From positions 36,682,001-36,746,000 of the forward strand of contig JBAIAC010000010.1 in NCBI GenBank assembly GCA_037349315.1: 64,000 bases of DNA. Direction: 5' to 3'. This DNA is from Chelydra serpentina. Its lineage: Eukaryota; Chordata; Testudines; Chelydridae. The translations under genes were made by a program, and so were the position numbers. The notes beneath the pieces were generated by a model. It was not told the origin of the DNA. It saw only the letters and a program-made list of their open reading frames with translations, and did not search any database. Shown piece after piece: positions 45,243-56,215 of the stretch. How positions within the stretch are numbered: the stretch's first letter is position 1; every line of letters begins with the position of its first letter.

Positions 45243-45488
45243 CAGGGCTGGCTCTAACTCTTTTGCCGCCCCAAGCGAAAAACAAAAAATCAAGCCCTGC
45301 TGAAACAAAAAAAACCCAACCCTCCCCGCGAGCGCCCCGCCGCAACAACCGTCCCTCCCCAAGCGCCACCCTGCCGAAGTGTGTGTTTTAAAAAACAACC
45401 ACCACCTGAGTGCTGCCCCAAGATTCGCCGGCCCAAAGGTGCCACCCCAAGCACGTGCTTGGTCGGCTGGTGCGTGCAGCTGGCCCTG
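45243..45488. mobile_element. hAT-type non-autonomous element, perfect 8-bp duplication
   Basis: GGAGTGGT flanks both ends (45235-45242 and 45489-45496). Ends CAGGGCTGGC and GCTGGCCCTG. The right part (AAGCACGTGCTTGG, GGCTGGTGC) is the complement of the left part of 37,824-38,160, so they belong to one family. Confidence 0.93.
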
Positions 45489-45728
45489 GGAGTGGTTTTC
45501 TAGCTTCTATTCTGAGGACTTCTAGTGACATGGACACTCCTGATCTCTGGAACCATGTTCTGATGGCACCTTCTCAGCCTTAGACTCCCTGTCCCCAGCT
45601 ATACTATCAACATGCAGCAATAACTAGACCATGTTTCCACTTGGTTTGGATATTATTTTGTAGTCGGGAGGGTGCCAAAGTGCTACTTGTATTGTCTTGT
45701 TTTTTGGTAAGGAACCTCTCACTCACTA

Positions 45729-45819
45729 GAGCTGGTCAAAAACTTTCCAACAGAATGAATTTTTTCCAATATGTTGTAATATTCTATGGAACAGAAATTC
45801 CAAGTTTGACCAGCTCTGC
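45729..45819. mobile_element. Short MITE (GAGCTGGTCAAA family)
   Basis: About 90 bp bounded by AGAGCTGGTCAAAAACTTT and AAGTTTGACCAGCTCT. Target duplication unclear. Confidence 0.6.
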
Positions 45820-48474
45820 TTCTTCCCATGTGGTTCCTATTTGTGCCTTACTCTCTCTATGGGAATGGGAAGGGGCAGGGAGCTCTCGCCATCTGCTCCA
45901 ATGGAGTGCTCCCTGCCTCCCTTCAAAGGCACACTTGCAGTGATTCCCTATTGTGCATGCCAGATTGTGAACCACACCAAATCTCTGGTTTTATGTGCTT
46001 TGGGATCTGGGGTAGCTCAAATCCTTCCTTGGCATGGCTTTGCAAGAATTTGCGGGGGAGGTATCAGGCTTGAAGTCAGCAGAAACGGAATCCCAAATTA
46101 ATCTAAATGCTAGAAGAGGATTGTAGAGTGGTGAACTGTGGGCCAGTGACAGGTTAGTCAGCTGGCTCATTATAATGAGACCAGTGATACCTTGTTTTCA
46201 CTATTATCTACTGGAACACCTCTGGAAAACTAGGACGTTTTGTTCACCATTGCTCTGGCTGCTTAAGTGTGCTGTGTCTCACACCCTTCTCTGACTACTT
46301 GCCCTTGATAGTCTCTGATGGCCTATCAAACAGGGTTTTCTCCATCTTGGCATCATATAGCTCTTCCTGTTTCTAGGTGCCTATCGCAAACAATGATTTT
46401 TCAACCTAGATATTCCAAAATTGAGTTCTGAATGAGATTCTTTGGTGCAGGACAACTCAGACCCATACACAGAAACTTTTGTAGAGGCTGTGGGTATAAC
46501 TTTAAAACCCACCAGCTGCTTCCAAAACTTGACTGAGTTTTTTTCCACCCCAGATATGCTTACACAAGACAGCTCTTCACAGTACACTGAGAAGCTTGGC
46601 TGAAAGGATGTTGAATTTTTTTTATGAGATTTGTAATTTTCATCTTTACTTCCCCCAGGCAGTAGAGATAGTGGGAAATTTCATGATGGAACCATTTTTT
46701 GTTGGAAAATGCCAGTTTTATCAATCAAAATGTTTAATGAAAATGTGGTGTTTTAGACACAATTCTGTCGGAAATCAGGCAGGTTTCCTACCAACTTGCT
46801 CACCTGGCCTGCAACTAGTCCAAGCTTCCTGGGTCCTCAGAAGCTCATGCTTCCTGGCTGCAGGGCAGGATAGGGAGCCTCCTTCTGTTTGAAAAGGTCA
46901 AAATGAAATGTGTGAGTTGAAAGGGGAAGTTTAAAATTGTTGGATGGCAAGTAATTTTTCCTTTGAAAATTACTTTATTAAAAAAAAAAACAACCTTACA
47001 GAAACAAGAAATGGAATGGGCGTATTCTGAATAATTGTTTCTCGCCAATTCAGGAGTCTGGCTCCCATTTTTTAGTCCTATGACATACGCCCCTTGGTCT
47101 TGGTGTCCATCCTCTCAACTCTTCCTATCCCTGTTCTGACCCTTGCAGGCTCTGACCACATCTAGCTGCTGTAGCCTGGTGAGTCTTCCTCGGGAAGGTA
47201 TCTACTAACTTAAACTGAGAGCCTTTCAGCCTGCCAGATTTATTAGTACAACACTGAAACTGTTAAAGATCCATTCAAGTGGTAATGAAGCCATTTAACA
47301 GGCATTTGCCAACCCTTAGGTATATACTGTCAGTTTCTGAATTTACTGACAAAAACAGTTGTGCATTACTGTAATATTTACTCAGAACATGTTAGTCTAT
47401 AGGACCTTGGTTTAAAATTTGTTTTAAAAATATTTTTAGTGTGTCGCTAAAGATGGTAAAATCACATCTCTAAAAATCCTTGCATAGAGTTTTAGATGCA
47501 CAATCTGAGTATTCCTCTTTAGCCTTAAATGCTTGGCTCTTCAGACATAGTTTTTTCAAATAAATCCTTCAAAAGACCACCCTTACCTAAAATACACATT
47601 TTAATTACTATAGTACAAAAAACTTGCTTCCAAAGTCTTCCTGTCCACCCCTTTCTCCCTTCACCCCGCTGGTGAAGAGAGCCCTTAAAGGGACAACACC
47701 CCTTTCCTGCCAGATAGCTGGACAAACGAGTTTCCCTTTCTTTACTTCTGACTATTTGATGAGCTAGTTTTAAGAGAACCCTCTAGCAAAATCAGTATCT
47801 TAGTAAGATATAAAATCCTTTGTCTAAAATCTTTGGAAACACATTTTTTAAAAGTTGGTTAAATTTCATAAATATGTCTATTGTTATGGAGATCACACAA
47901 AGTAAATTGATGTTCCTTTTTTCTAAAAGCAATGAACATTGTTATGAACACTAAACCTCTGTGACTGATTAATTTAAAATAATGTTTTTATTTCAGAGAG
48001 TTAAATATATAGTAATCTGGAATAATTACTTTATGAAGGCTTAAGAGTACATTTTAAACTATAAAATCATCTTAGAAATACTGATTAAGAAAATATGATG
48101 CTTCTCTGTTTTACATATTCCGTAATATTTAATGTTGTATTCAGCTAGACGGCTGACTTGCCCTTACTACGAAGTTTTTGCAAATAAATCTGACAAACTT
48201 CAGGGTATATCAAAACACCAGTGACATTTTTTTTATTCCCAAGTTTAGTGTTTTTAATTAGGTACCTTCTGGCATGCAGTCAAAAACATGCTCCGATTTC
48301 TTTAGAAAGAAATTGCAGAAGAGTGTTTTTTTTCAAATGTTTGCTTCATTCGGGTTCAGGGATTTGGCTGGAAGGGGGTGATCAGGGAGGGGGAGGGAAG
48401 AGAGGAGGGAGACAGTGGGGAGAGGGCGGGACCTGGGAATTGTGGGGGCAAGGCTTGGGGCAGAGTAGACATGG
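45820..48474. other. Intergenic stretch
   Basis: AT-rich, no conserved frame. TTTTTCCAACA-like and GGAAAAT stretches near 46,600-46,760 suggest a degraded relative of the MITE at 45,729. Otherwise nothing recognised. Confidence 0.4.
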
Positions 48475-48482
48475 AGTATGGG

Positions 48483-48924
48483 CAGTAGCATAGGCAGGTC
48501 TGGAGCACAGGGGGAGCGGGGCTATAAAAAGGCGCCTCCCCGTGTACTCACCCGGCGGCGCTTTAAAGGGCCTGGGGCTCCAGCCACGGCTGAGCCCTGG
48601 ACCCTTTAAAGCGCTGCCGGAACTCCGGCAGTGGGGCTCCAGCGGCGCTTTAAAAGGCCCACGGCTCCCCGCAGTGGCAGGAGCCGCGGGCCTTTTAAAG
48701 CACCCCCCCCCTCCCCCCAACCCGAGCCCGGCTCTGGCAGCAGGGCTCGGGTGGCGCTTTAAAAGGCCCGCAGCTCTTGCAGCCGTGGGGAGCCACCCGC
48801 TGGCCTTTTAAAGTGCCGCCCGAGCCCGGATCAGGCAGCGGGGCTCGGGCAGCGCTTTTTAAGGCGCCACTTCGGCCACAGGGGGAGCAGCTGCTCCCCC
48901 TGCTCCCCCCCGGCTACGCTACTG
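48483..48924. mobile_element. GC-rich hAT-type element with alternating CTTTAAAG blocks
   Basis: AGTATGGG flanks both ends (48475-48482 and 48925-48932). Ends CAGTAGCATAGGC and CGGCTACGCTACTG. Inside, seven TTTAAA-type blocks alternate in orientation (GCGCTTTAAAGGG, then CCCTTTAAAGCGC and so on), spaced about 45-75 bp, with GC-rich arms. Confidence 0.93.
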
Positions 48925-48932
48925 AGTATGGG

Positions 48933-50280
48933 CAGGGCCACAGGCAGAAGAGGTGGACTGGGGAGCTAGCCTCCCCAAGCGACAGCTTCACCCACCGCCC
49001 ATGACAGCAGGTAAGAGCGGGTCTGCTCCCGCACACACAGTGCGCACTGCAGTCTGCTTAGGCAGGGGTGGTATTCACAGAGCTGAATTCGTCAGTGCTG
49101 CACATTGTGTGAGAAAGAGGGTACGGGGGTCTCTGTGGGGAACTGACACTCTCCGTTGCCGTGAGGCGGGCCGGGCGGCTCGGTATCCGTTGCTGCCTCA
49201 TCCCCATCTCCCCCCACCCCCCCCCCCCCCCCGAGGTGCTGTCGGGCATAGGGCACCAGTTTAATAATACTGCTTAGGGCCCCATAAATCATAAGGACGG
49301 CCCAGGTCCTATGGTTTTGGGTTTTTTTTACATACCTTAGGAGACACCATCATTAAGACCAAGCACAATAATCAAAGTTTTAACAATGCTATTTTATTAT
49401 TAAAGAAAGCATTGAACACAAAATATAAACGGGTTACTTCTGTTACACTCCTTAGTGTATGCTACTCTGTGGAGAGCTTTTAACAGAGATTGCACTCCTG
49501 AGATTTCAAGGCAGGTGGACCTATTGGTTTTTAATAAACAACTAATCAGTTTATAGCCAGCAAATTAAGCAATCTTAAATAAAACTGAAGAAAATATTTA
49601 AATTAGTTACTTGGAAGAAGCCACTTAAGGAGCTGTCTTAAAGGGGCCAATTAACCAATATTAAGAATCTTAAATCCAATTAAATCTCATTGTTAAACAG
49701 AGAGACAATCTTTAGCCCTCGTCTCCTCCAAGAATACATGGTCTAACCACTTGGTGATTAACAGGAGAAACTGTTAGTATCTTAAGTTCCAATAGCATTT
49801 TAATATCCCAATAAAATAATTTTACAAGTTTAAATCTAATCCCTTGGCAGTGTCTTAGTTAACTTTCTTTTAGCAATCCAGGTTAAAATTTTGGGCAGGT
49901 TTCTTTGGGTTGGTTTCTTCTTGAGTCTTCTCTGTTTGTTTATGGCAGGTTGCTTGGAGAGATGGATAGGGTGTATTGGGTAATGCTTTTTGGCTAACCA
50001 GAGTACCCATGTCCCTTGCCCAGCGAGTGCTGCTTAGTTGATGGCGAGTCCCTCCATCATAACAAAAGGCCTTGATTCACACAATTTACATAATCAGTAT
50101 AATGACCCTTTATTCTTCCTGCCCCAATAACAGAAATTCCTGCCCCAATAACAGAAAAACTGGGGATGCTACAGCAGCCCAAAGTGACCATTTGGGCTGC
50201 TATGGGCTCATTCAAGGCGGGATGGGTGTGCCTATGTAAATGAGGTCAGCCCCTGAAGTTCTTTGCCACAACTCACCACC
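48933..50280. other. Intergenic stretch between repeats
   Basis: Holds a poly-C run at about 49,209-49,232 and a 21-bp tandem duplication of CCTGCCCCAATAACAGAAA at 50,119-50,157. Otherwise AT-rich with no conserved frame. Confidence 0.5.
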
Positions 50281-50284
50281 AAAT

Positions 50285-50545
50285 GTCCGGGTGGAGCTCA
50301 TCCTGACTCTGCTTACATCAACAAACTTGTCTAAGCGATTGGCTTAACAAGAAGTAGAACTGAGTGGACTTGCAGGCTCTAAAATTTTACATTGTTTTAT
50401 TTTTGAATGCAGGTTTTTGTACAGAATTCTACATTTGTAAATTCAACTTTCATGATAAAGAGATTGCACTACAGTACTTGTATTAGGTGAATTGAAAAAT
50501 ACTATTTCTGCTTTTTTATAGTGCAAATACTTGTAATAAATAAAT
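50285..50545 (-). repeat. Dispersed AT-rich repeat, copy 2 (inverted relative to 17,270-17,760)
   Basis: The reverse complement matches copy 1 through the TTGTAAATTCAACTTTCATG, GACTTGCAGGCTCTA and GCGATTGGCT blocks. Confidence 0.7.
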
Positions 50546-50994
50546 TGTCTAACTGTATCAGCTATTTTTAAAATAAGTTTTATTTATTAAAATGTTGTTC
50601 CTAGGTGTTCCGGCTCCTTTCAGCTTTTATCTCCTTCCATTAAATCCTGTTTGGTTTACTCATGCAAACGATCCTACTTCAGTAAATAAATTGCTTGTAT
50701 GATTTAAGGCAAAAGGATTTAGCCTGGCATGTATAAATAAGTAACAAGGTAAAGAGTAACCAGATCCTGCTTGTTTTCCCCCTACTTGTTTTTCTACTGG
50801 GCTGGCTAGCTAGCCTTGAATTCACACCATTGGCTGTGCCATAGATTTGCTCTGTTTCTAAATCAGCACTGCTGTGTTGCTGCAGCTTTTGCTCAGTGAC
50901 TTCTATGTCAACAAAAAAGTAATTAAAATGGCACAGCATTACTATTGCAGGCCTTTTGTCCTTTTATGGTGTAAGATTTTCTAGATGTGGTAAC

Positions 50995-51117
50995 TAGGGT
51001 GACCAGACAGCAAGTGTGAAAAATCGGGATTGGGGTGGGGGGTAATAGGAGCCTATATAAGAAAAAGACCCAAAAATCAGGACTGTCCCTATAAAATCAG
51101 GACATCTGGTCACCCTA
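50995..51117. mobile_element. hAT-type MITE just upstream of vanin, perfect 8-bp duplication
   Basis: 123 bp with ends TAGGGTGACCAGA and TCTGGTCACCCTA. GTGGTAAC flanks both sides (50987-50994 and 51118-51125). It is the same family as 9,872-9,995 and lies about 150 bp before the vanin start codon. Confidence 0.95.
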
Positions 51118-51271
51118 GTGGTAACTGTGTTGCACAGTGTTGGCTTCCTGCAACAGAATGCCTTGATTAAATAGGGAAGAAGTTTCCCAAGTGAGGCAAT
51201 CACTTTTCTGATTTGGTCCCCTAGCCTTGCAGGCACTTGCCGTCATTTTGAGCAACTACCAAGCTTCAAAT

Positions 51272-51484
51272 ATGGCCTGTTCCCAGCCTCATGTTTACAC
51301 TGCAGCTTTTATTCTGCCTGCCCTGAAGGCCTGTGCCTTGGACAGCTACGTTACAGCAGTATATGAGCGCTCAATTATGTTGTCAGAGGACACCAAAATA
51401 CCTGTTTCTCCTGAAGATGCTTTGATGCTGATGAATAAAAATATGGACGTGTTGGAAGGGGCCATCAGAAGAGCAGCCCTGCAG
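51272..51484 (+). CDS. VNN1: Vanin coding exon 1 (signal peptide and start of nitrilase domain)
   Basis: Encodes residues 1-71, with predicted cleavage after about residue 22. The reading frame stays open upstream to an acceptor-like CCTTGCAG ending at 51232, so a 5' UTR intron is possible. Donor GTACTG follows 51484; the next intron is only 75 bp. Confidence 0.88.
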
Positions 51485-51650
51485 GTACTGTCATTGGCTA
51501 ATCTGTACTTAGATGTATTTATTTAGGTGGAGACTTATTGTTTTAGCCTGTCTTTTCAGGGTGCATGCATTATTGTGCCTCCTGAAGACGGTATTTATGG
51601 CTGGGTCTTCACAAGGGAAACAGTTTACTCCTATCTTGAAGACATCCCAG
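51272..51650 (+). CDS. VNN1: Vanin/pantetheinase, first two coding exons (partial gene)
   Basis: Vanins are GPI-anchored or secreted nitrilase-fold amidases that hydrolyse pantetheine to pantothenate and cysteamine. Exon 1 (51272-51484, 71 codons) starts with a 22-residue signal peptide ([13 protein letters not shown], then LPALKACA), followed by [32 protein letters not shown] and a GT donor. Exon 2 (51560-51650) encodes [13 protein letters not shown] and YLEDIP. The glutamate of PPEDGIYG, about residue 80, sits where the catalytic Glu of the Glu-Lys-Cys triad is expected. Both exons align without gaps to the human vanin N-terminus as I recall it. The ATG at 51272 was chosen because it gives the right signal-peptide length. 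Exons with the Lys and Cys were not found up to 64,000. Which vanin paralogue this is cannot be decided. Confidence 0.88.
51560..51650 (+). CDS. VNN1: Vanin coding exon 2
   Basis: 91 nt, acceptor CTTTTCAG, donor GTAACT, ending in phase 1 after the conserved YLEDIP, which fits an aspartate codon starting the next exon. It holds the catalytic glutamate region. Confidence 0.87.
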
Positions 51651-52660
51651 GTAACTGGATTCCACATAGTGTCCCTGAAAGATATTGTCTTTGCTACTAA
51701 AAGGGGCAATGGTATAGTGGGAGAGGGGTAAAAAATCTCTATTCAGCAGTGAAGACCAATAACTTCATAGTGGCTTGTATAGCTCTAAAAAGAACAGGCT
51801 AATCATGAACATGTAATATCTGAAAAGTCTTTCTTTTGTGACTGGTTGCTTTCATGATTGTTTGGTTCCACCCCCCCCACACACAAAGTATAGTCTAATT
51901 AAATAAAATGGAGTAACTGTAATGTACTTGTTGGGTCTGACCCTTATTTGAAACAAAATGTAAGGGCTCTGCTTTTTCAATGAGCTCTATGGCAAAACCA
52001 GGACCTAAGAAATATTCACTATTAAAATGCAGGAAACCTGCTCAAAGGGTGTAAAAAAATTAAACCTATAATCTGTGTTTTTTTTAATCTGAACTCTGAG
52101 TGATGAGTTCTTATATAGTGATCTTTATTCAGTGCTAGTAATACATTTTTGGTAACTAGGTAAAAGTCAAAGTCGAATAAGTGTAAACTGGCATTCCTTA
52201 TCAGGTCCTAACAGATGTTTTATGATGTCACAGTGCAATAATTTATGTAGCGCAAATATGAAATAGAAATATTTCTAAGATGTGGGAGTAGCTTCATTCT
52301 AATAGATATTTGGCTACATTTAAGGGGAAATAGTCCCAATAACTTTATAAATCTTAGTGCTAAAACAATAACCATTTAAAAAAAAAACACTACTGAACAA
52401 ACAAACCCATAAGAAAAATATCAAAGTTGAACTTGAAAGTCTTCAAAAAAGGACTTTCAGACCTTCTAATTTTCAATTCCTTGCTTTTTTAAGCCATTCC
52501 TGGCTTTATCCCATTACACAGGTTACTATAATAGGGAAAGGATTGTAAAGTAAAGGAAGCTGTCAAATTGTTTTCTGGTTATTATAGGACTTGAAGTCCT
52601 ACAAACACATGAGAATTGTGCATCCTGTATTAGAAATGGTCATTAGAACTGCATTGAGCT
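51651..52660. other. Start of vanin intron 2
   Basis: AT-rich sequence with no vanin-like frame; the expected continuation after EDIP was not found. No named repeat. Confidence 0.5.
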
Positions 52661-53474
52661 CTGCAAGGTCTATGCTTCTTCCAGAGATATGGCGGAGACT
52701 GAAAAGCAGAGCACAGGACTGTGGGAGTTATTAAAAACAATGCAAAAATTATGGGATGGAACAAGCACTATGGGAAAGAGAAAATTTATTTGATCCTCTA
52801 TTTGAGGAGCCTCTGAACTCTATCAGAGGTATTCTGATTAGTACACAGATGTCTGTCTAGACACTGGCTTTCAAGGACTACAGATCCCCTGGTGGGTGCC
52901 CTTTGGAACTGGACTGGGCTTCCCAGGTCAGAAACCGAGAGTTGCTGCTCCTTTTTGGGGTTTGGGCAAAGAAAAGCTGTGATGGAGCCCATTTGTTGAA
53001 CTGCCGGGGTTGAAGATATGCGACCAGGGTTAAGACTGAGCCACTGTTGACAACATGCTAGCTCTGGGGCTATGCTCTCTGTGCTGAAGGCTCTGTGGCT
53101 ACATTTAAGTCTAAGAAGAAAAGAGGGAGGGATTCATTGTATGATCAGATTCACAGGCTATTTCTCTCTGATATACCAATCTGTATTACCAGCTAGTGCT
53201 GTGCAATTTAAGCTGGTCACAATTCAAAATCACCTCACGCCTTTTTATTTCAACCGGATTGCCTTTGCCAGATTTACAGAGCACTGGCCTGAACTCCAGC
53301 ATGCCAATGCACGAAAAAGAGCCCAGGACTCTAAACTTAGGGGAGACTGCACTCAGGAATGGGGTGGATCTGTGTATAATGCTAAGAGTGTTGGTTAGGT
53401 TTATGTTGCTGTTGAAAGCTGCAGCCAATAGCTGAACTATAGACGTGCTACCTACTGACCTCGTACAGTTATAA

Positions 53475-53672
53475 TGTGGTGTTTAGATGTTGCTTGTAAT
53501 TATTAGAACTGGGAGCACTGGCTGTTGGGAGTTTGAAAGGACAGGAAACGGAGGAGGGAGTTGAGAGGCTGGGAGAGCTACAGAGAGTGCAGCAGCAGCT
53601 TGGTAAAGAGGTTTCCCCTTTAAAATAAAGACCTGTTGAAATTTGTGAGTACCTTGCATGACTGATGCAACA
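53475..53672 (+). repeat. Direct repeat copy 1 (LTR-like)
   Basis: 198 bp starting TGTGGTGTTTAGATG and ending GATGCAACA, with AATAAA inside (AAAATAAAGACCTGTTGAA). It matches 54,286-54,467 almost throughout. TG...CA ends and an internal AATAAA are LTR-like, but no target duplication flanks the pair. Confidence 0.7.
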
Positions 53673-53843
53673 AATAACTAACCCTGCATTAATCCACTGC
53701 ATTTGTCATTATATGTTGCTCAGATAACTTTTAAATAAAATTGTGTTTTCTATTGTGGGTGTTTTATTGCCTGTATAAAATATTTATACTTTTTGTTCCT
53801 GGAGGTAACTGAGGCATACCTGTGTGTGTGTCTGTCTCTCTCC

Positions 53844-53864
53844 TTCCCCCCCCCCCCCCCCCCC
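53844..53864. repeat. Poly-C run
   Basis: About 18 C, preceded by a (TG)n/(TC)n stretch. Confidence 0.9.
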
Positions 53865-54285
53865 ATCCCCACCACCAGTAAATATTCATCTGAGTAAGAG
53901 GACTTCTGCAGAGGGGTGACTAGAGGATTTGCACCTAATTACCCATCTCAGATGGGACACCCCCTCTCCCTCGAATCTCCATTATCCTTAATGACATAAG
54001 GCATCCAGGCAACTGGTGTGAGTTGCCTGCTCCCAAGCAACCTAGGAAGGTAAAGAGGCTTGTGTGGGAACTTGACTCCTAGTTCCCAGGAATCCATGGG
54101 TCAATCATTAGTATCCCACAAAGCACTGTGAAAATGTCCCATAAGGCACTGCACCGGATGGCGGCACAGGACCCTGGGATACCTATCCCGTAGTGCACCA
54201 CTTTTTCTATAGACACCACCTCTCTCGGTGGGTATGTGCAGTGCCATCACAAGCATGCGTACATCCAAGGGATATACAAATGTTG

Positions 54286-54467
54286 TGTGGTGTTTAGATG
54301 TTGCTTGTAATTATTAGAACTGGGAGCACTGGCTGTTGGGAGTCTGAAAGGACAGGAAAGAGGGAGGAGGGAGTTGAGAGGCTGGGAGAGCAGCAGCTTC
54401 GTAAAGAGATTTCCACTTTAAAAATAAAGACCTGTTGAAGTTAGTATCTTGCTTGACTGATACAACA
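54286..54467 (+). repeat. Direct repeat copy 2 (LTR-like)
   Basis: 182 bp partner of 53,475-53,672, with a small internal deletion of the GCTACAGAGAGTGCA part. The copies are about 610 bp apart. Confidence 0.7.
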
Positions 54468-55585
54468 TGTTGGCAGTACACCAATGCAACTTATGTCAGT
54501 GATACTTGGTGGTAGACATAGCCTTAGTTTCCTATCTGTAAAATGAGGAGGATAATGCTATTTCACAGGAGTGTAGAAATGATTGATTAAGGTTTGTAAA
54601 GTGCTAACATTCCCCAAAATACACCCAAAACCTCTAACAATTTGGCAATCCATTGACTCCCATATTCCCACCTTATTTTGACAAATGACGCTTGAAAATA
54701 TTTTTAAACGTTGATAACTGTGCACAGACCCCAGCACAAGTGGAAGATTTCCCTCTGTCTTTGAACATAAAATGAGTCTTCTCTGACCTGTGCCGGTTTT
54801 ACTTGAGTGTAACTCCATGGGCTTCAGTGGAGTTAATCCTGATTTATGTCAGAATAAGCAAGAAGAGGATCGGGACCTAAAAGTGGAGGATGGATGCAAA
54901 GAAGCTGGTGTCAGAGAGAGATCACTAGACGGAGGTGGGCAAGGAATGGGGAGAGGGTTGAATTGTAATCGTTGGGGCCTTTTGATGTAAGGAAGCTACA
55001 GCTATAAGGGGGACAGTGATGGTATATGGAAAGTGTTCATCATCTCCCTGAACAGATTGTTTTGAATTTTCCTCTCTGCCTTAATGGAGGCTTGGTTTAC
55101 TATTTCTTCCTTTCACAGTTCTAATCCCTCTCTCTGCGGCTTTCCCTGATTTCCTTATATTTGTGCCTCTTGCTCCACCTATGCCAACATTCCACCCTTG
55201 TCCCTTTACTGAACTGAGGATCACTGTCAATGCCTCTTCCCATGTTGTTGTCATGTGGTGGTTTGAGGGACAGCTTCTACAACAGAGTGGTTTTTGTTCT
55301 TGTTTTGTGCTTTGCTGGAGGCAGATATGCAGAGATCAAGGCTGTTCAGAGGAACCTTCTAACCTCACAGCTTCAGGCTCCTCCAACTCTGTAGGAGGAA
55401 TGTGATAAGGGGAAAATAATATCACTGTCCAGTCAGTGTGTGCAGCATATGATAGGCCATCCAAATACATAGCTGCAGGGACGGATGTCTGACTTGTTGT
55501 TCTTTGTGACTGGGAAAGGATTTTAAAGTTTCTTAATCTCACTATAAGAAAATCATTCTATTCTAATCTGTCATATGGTGTTAGG

Positions 55586-56215
55586 GATGCCAACTTTCTA
55601 CTCACACAAAACTGAACACCCCTGCCCTGCCCCTTCTCTGAGGCCATGCCCCTGCTCGCTCCATTCCTCCTTTCTCAGTCACTCACTCTCCCCCTCCCTC
55701 ACTCGCTTTCACCCGGCTGGGGCAAGGGGTTGGGGTGCGGGAGGCGGGTGAGGGCTCCAGCTGGGGATGCAGGCTCTGGGGTGGGGCCAGGGATGAAGGG
55801 TTTGGGATGAGGGAGAGGGCTCCAGGCTGGGGCAGAGGGTTTGCATGTGGGGGAGGAGGGGGAGGACTCTGGCTGGGGGTGCTGGCTCTGGGGTGGGGTG
55901 GAGGGGGGTGGGGCTTAGGGTGCAGGAGGGACGCTGGGGTGGGGCCAAAGGGTTTGGAGTGCAGGGGTGGGTACAGGCTCCAGATGGGGGTGTGGGCTCT
56001 GGGGTGATGCAAGAGATGAGGAGTTAGGACTGACGGAAGGGGCTTGGCTAGGGCAAGGGGTTGGAGTGTGTGTGGGGAGGTGGTGGCTCCGGCTGGGGGT
56101 GTAGGCTCTGGAGTCTGGGCTGGGGATGAGGGGTTTCAGGGTGCAGGGCCTCCGTACAGTTTTGTAACCCCGACATGGCCCTTGGGCCAAAATGTTTGCC
56201 CATCCCTGGTATAGG
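55586..56215. repeat. Dispersed element containing a G-rich minisatellite
   Basis: Starts GATGCCAACTTTCTACTC, resembling the complement of 2,050-2,165. From about 55,725 to 56,150 imperfect units recur (GGCTCTGGGGTGGGGCCAGG, GGGTTTGGGATGAGGG, GGCTCCAGCTGGGG). The region ends with TTTGCCCATCCCTGG, typical of a hAT MITE end. Proline-rich frames on the - strand are artefacts. Confidence 0.55.

Larger units (their letters stand above)
52670..54524 (-). mobile_element. Harbinger-derived fragments, interrupted
   Basis: 52,670-52,800 resembles 3,930-4,060 (GGAGACTGAAAAGCAGAGCA; AAAATTATGGGATGGAACAA). 54,050-54,240 resembles 4,060-4,230 (GTGAAAATGTCCCATAAGGC). About 1.3 kb separates them here. The right end GTAGACATAGCCTT (54,511-54,524) is a Harbinger terminus. 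Confidence 0.55.

Noticed and set aside
51227..51271. Upstream extension of the vanin frame before the ATG at 51,272
   Set aside because: No in-frame ATG is present upstream, and the extension would displace the signal peptide, whose length from 51,272 fits the family.
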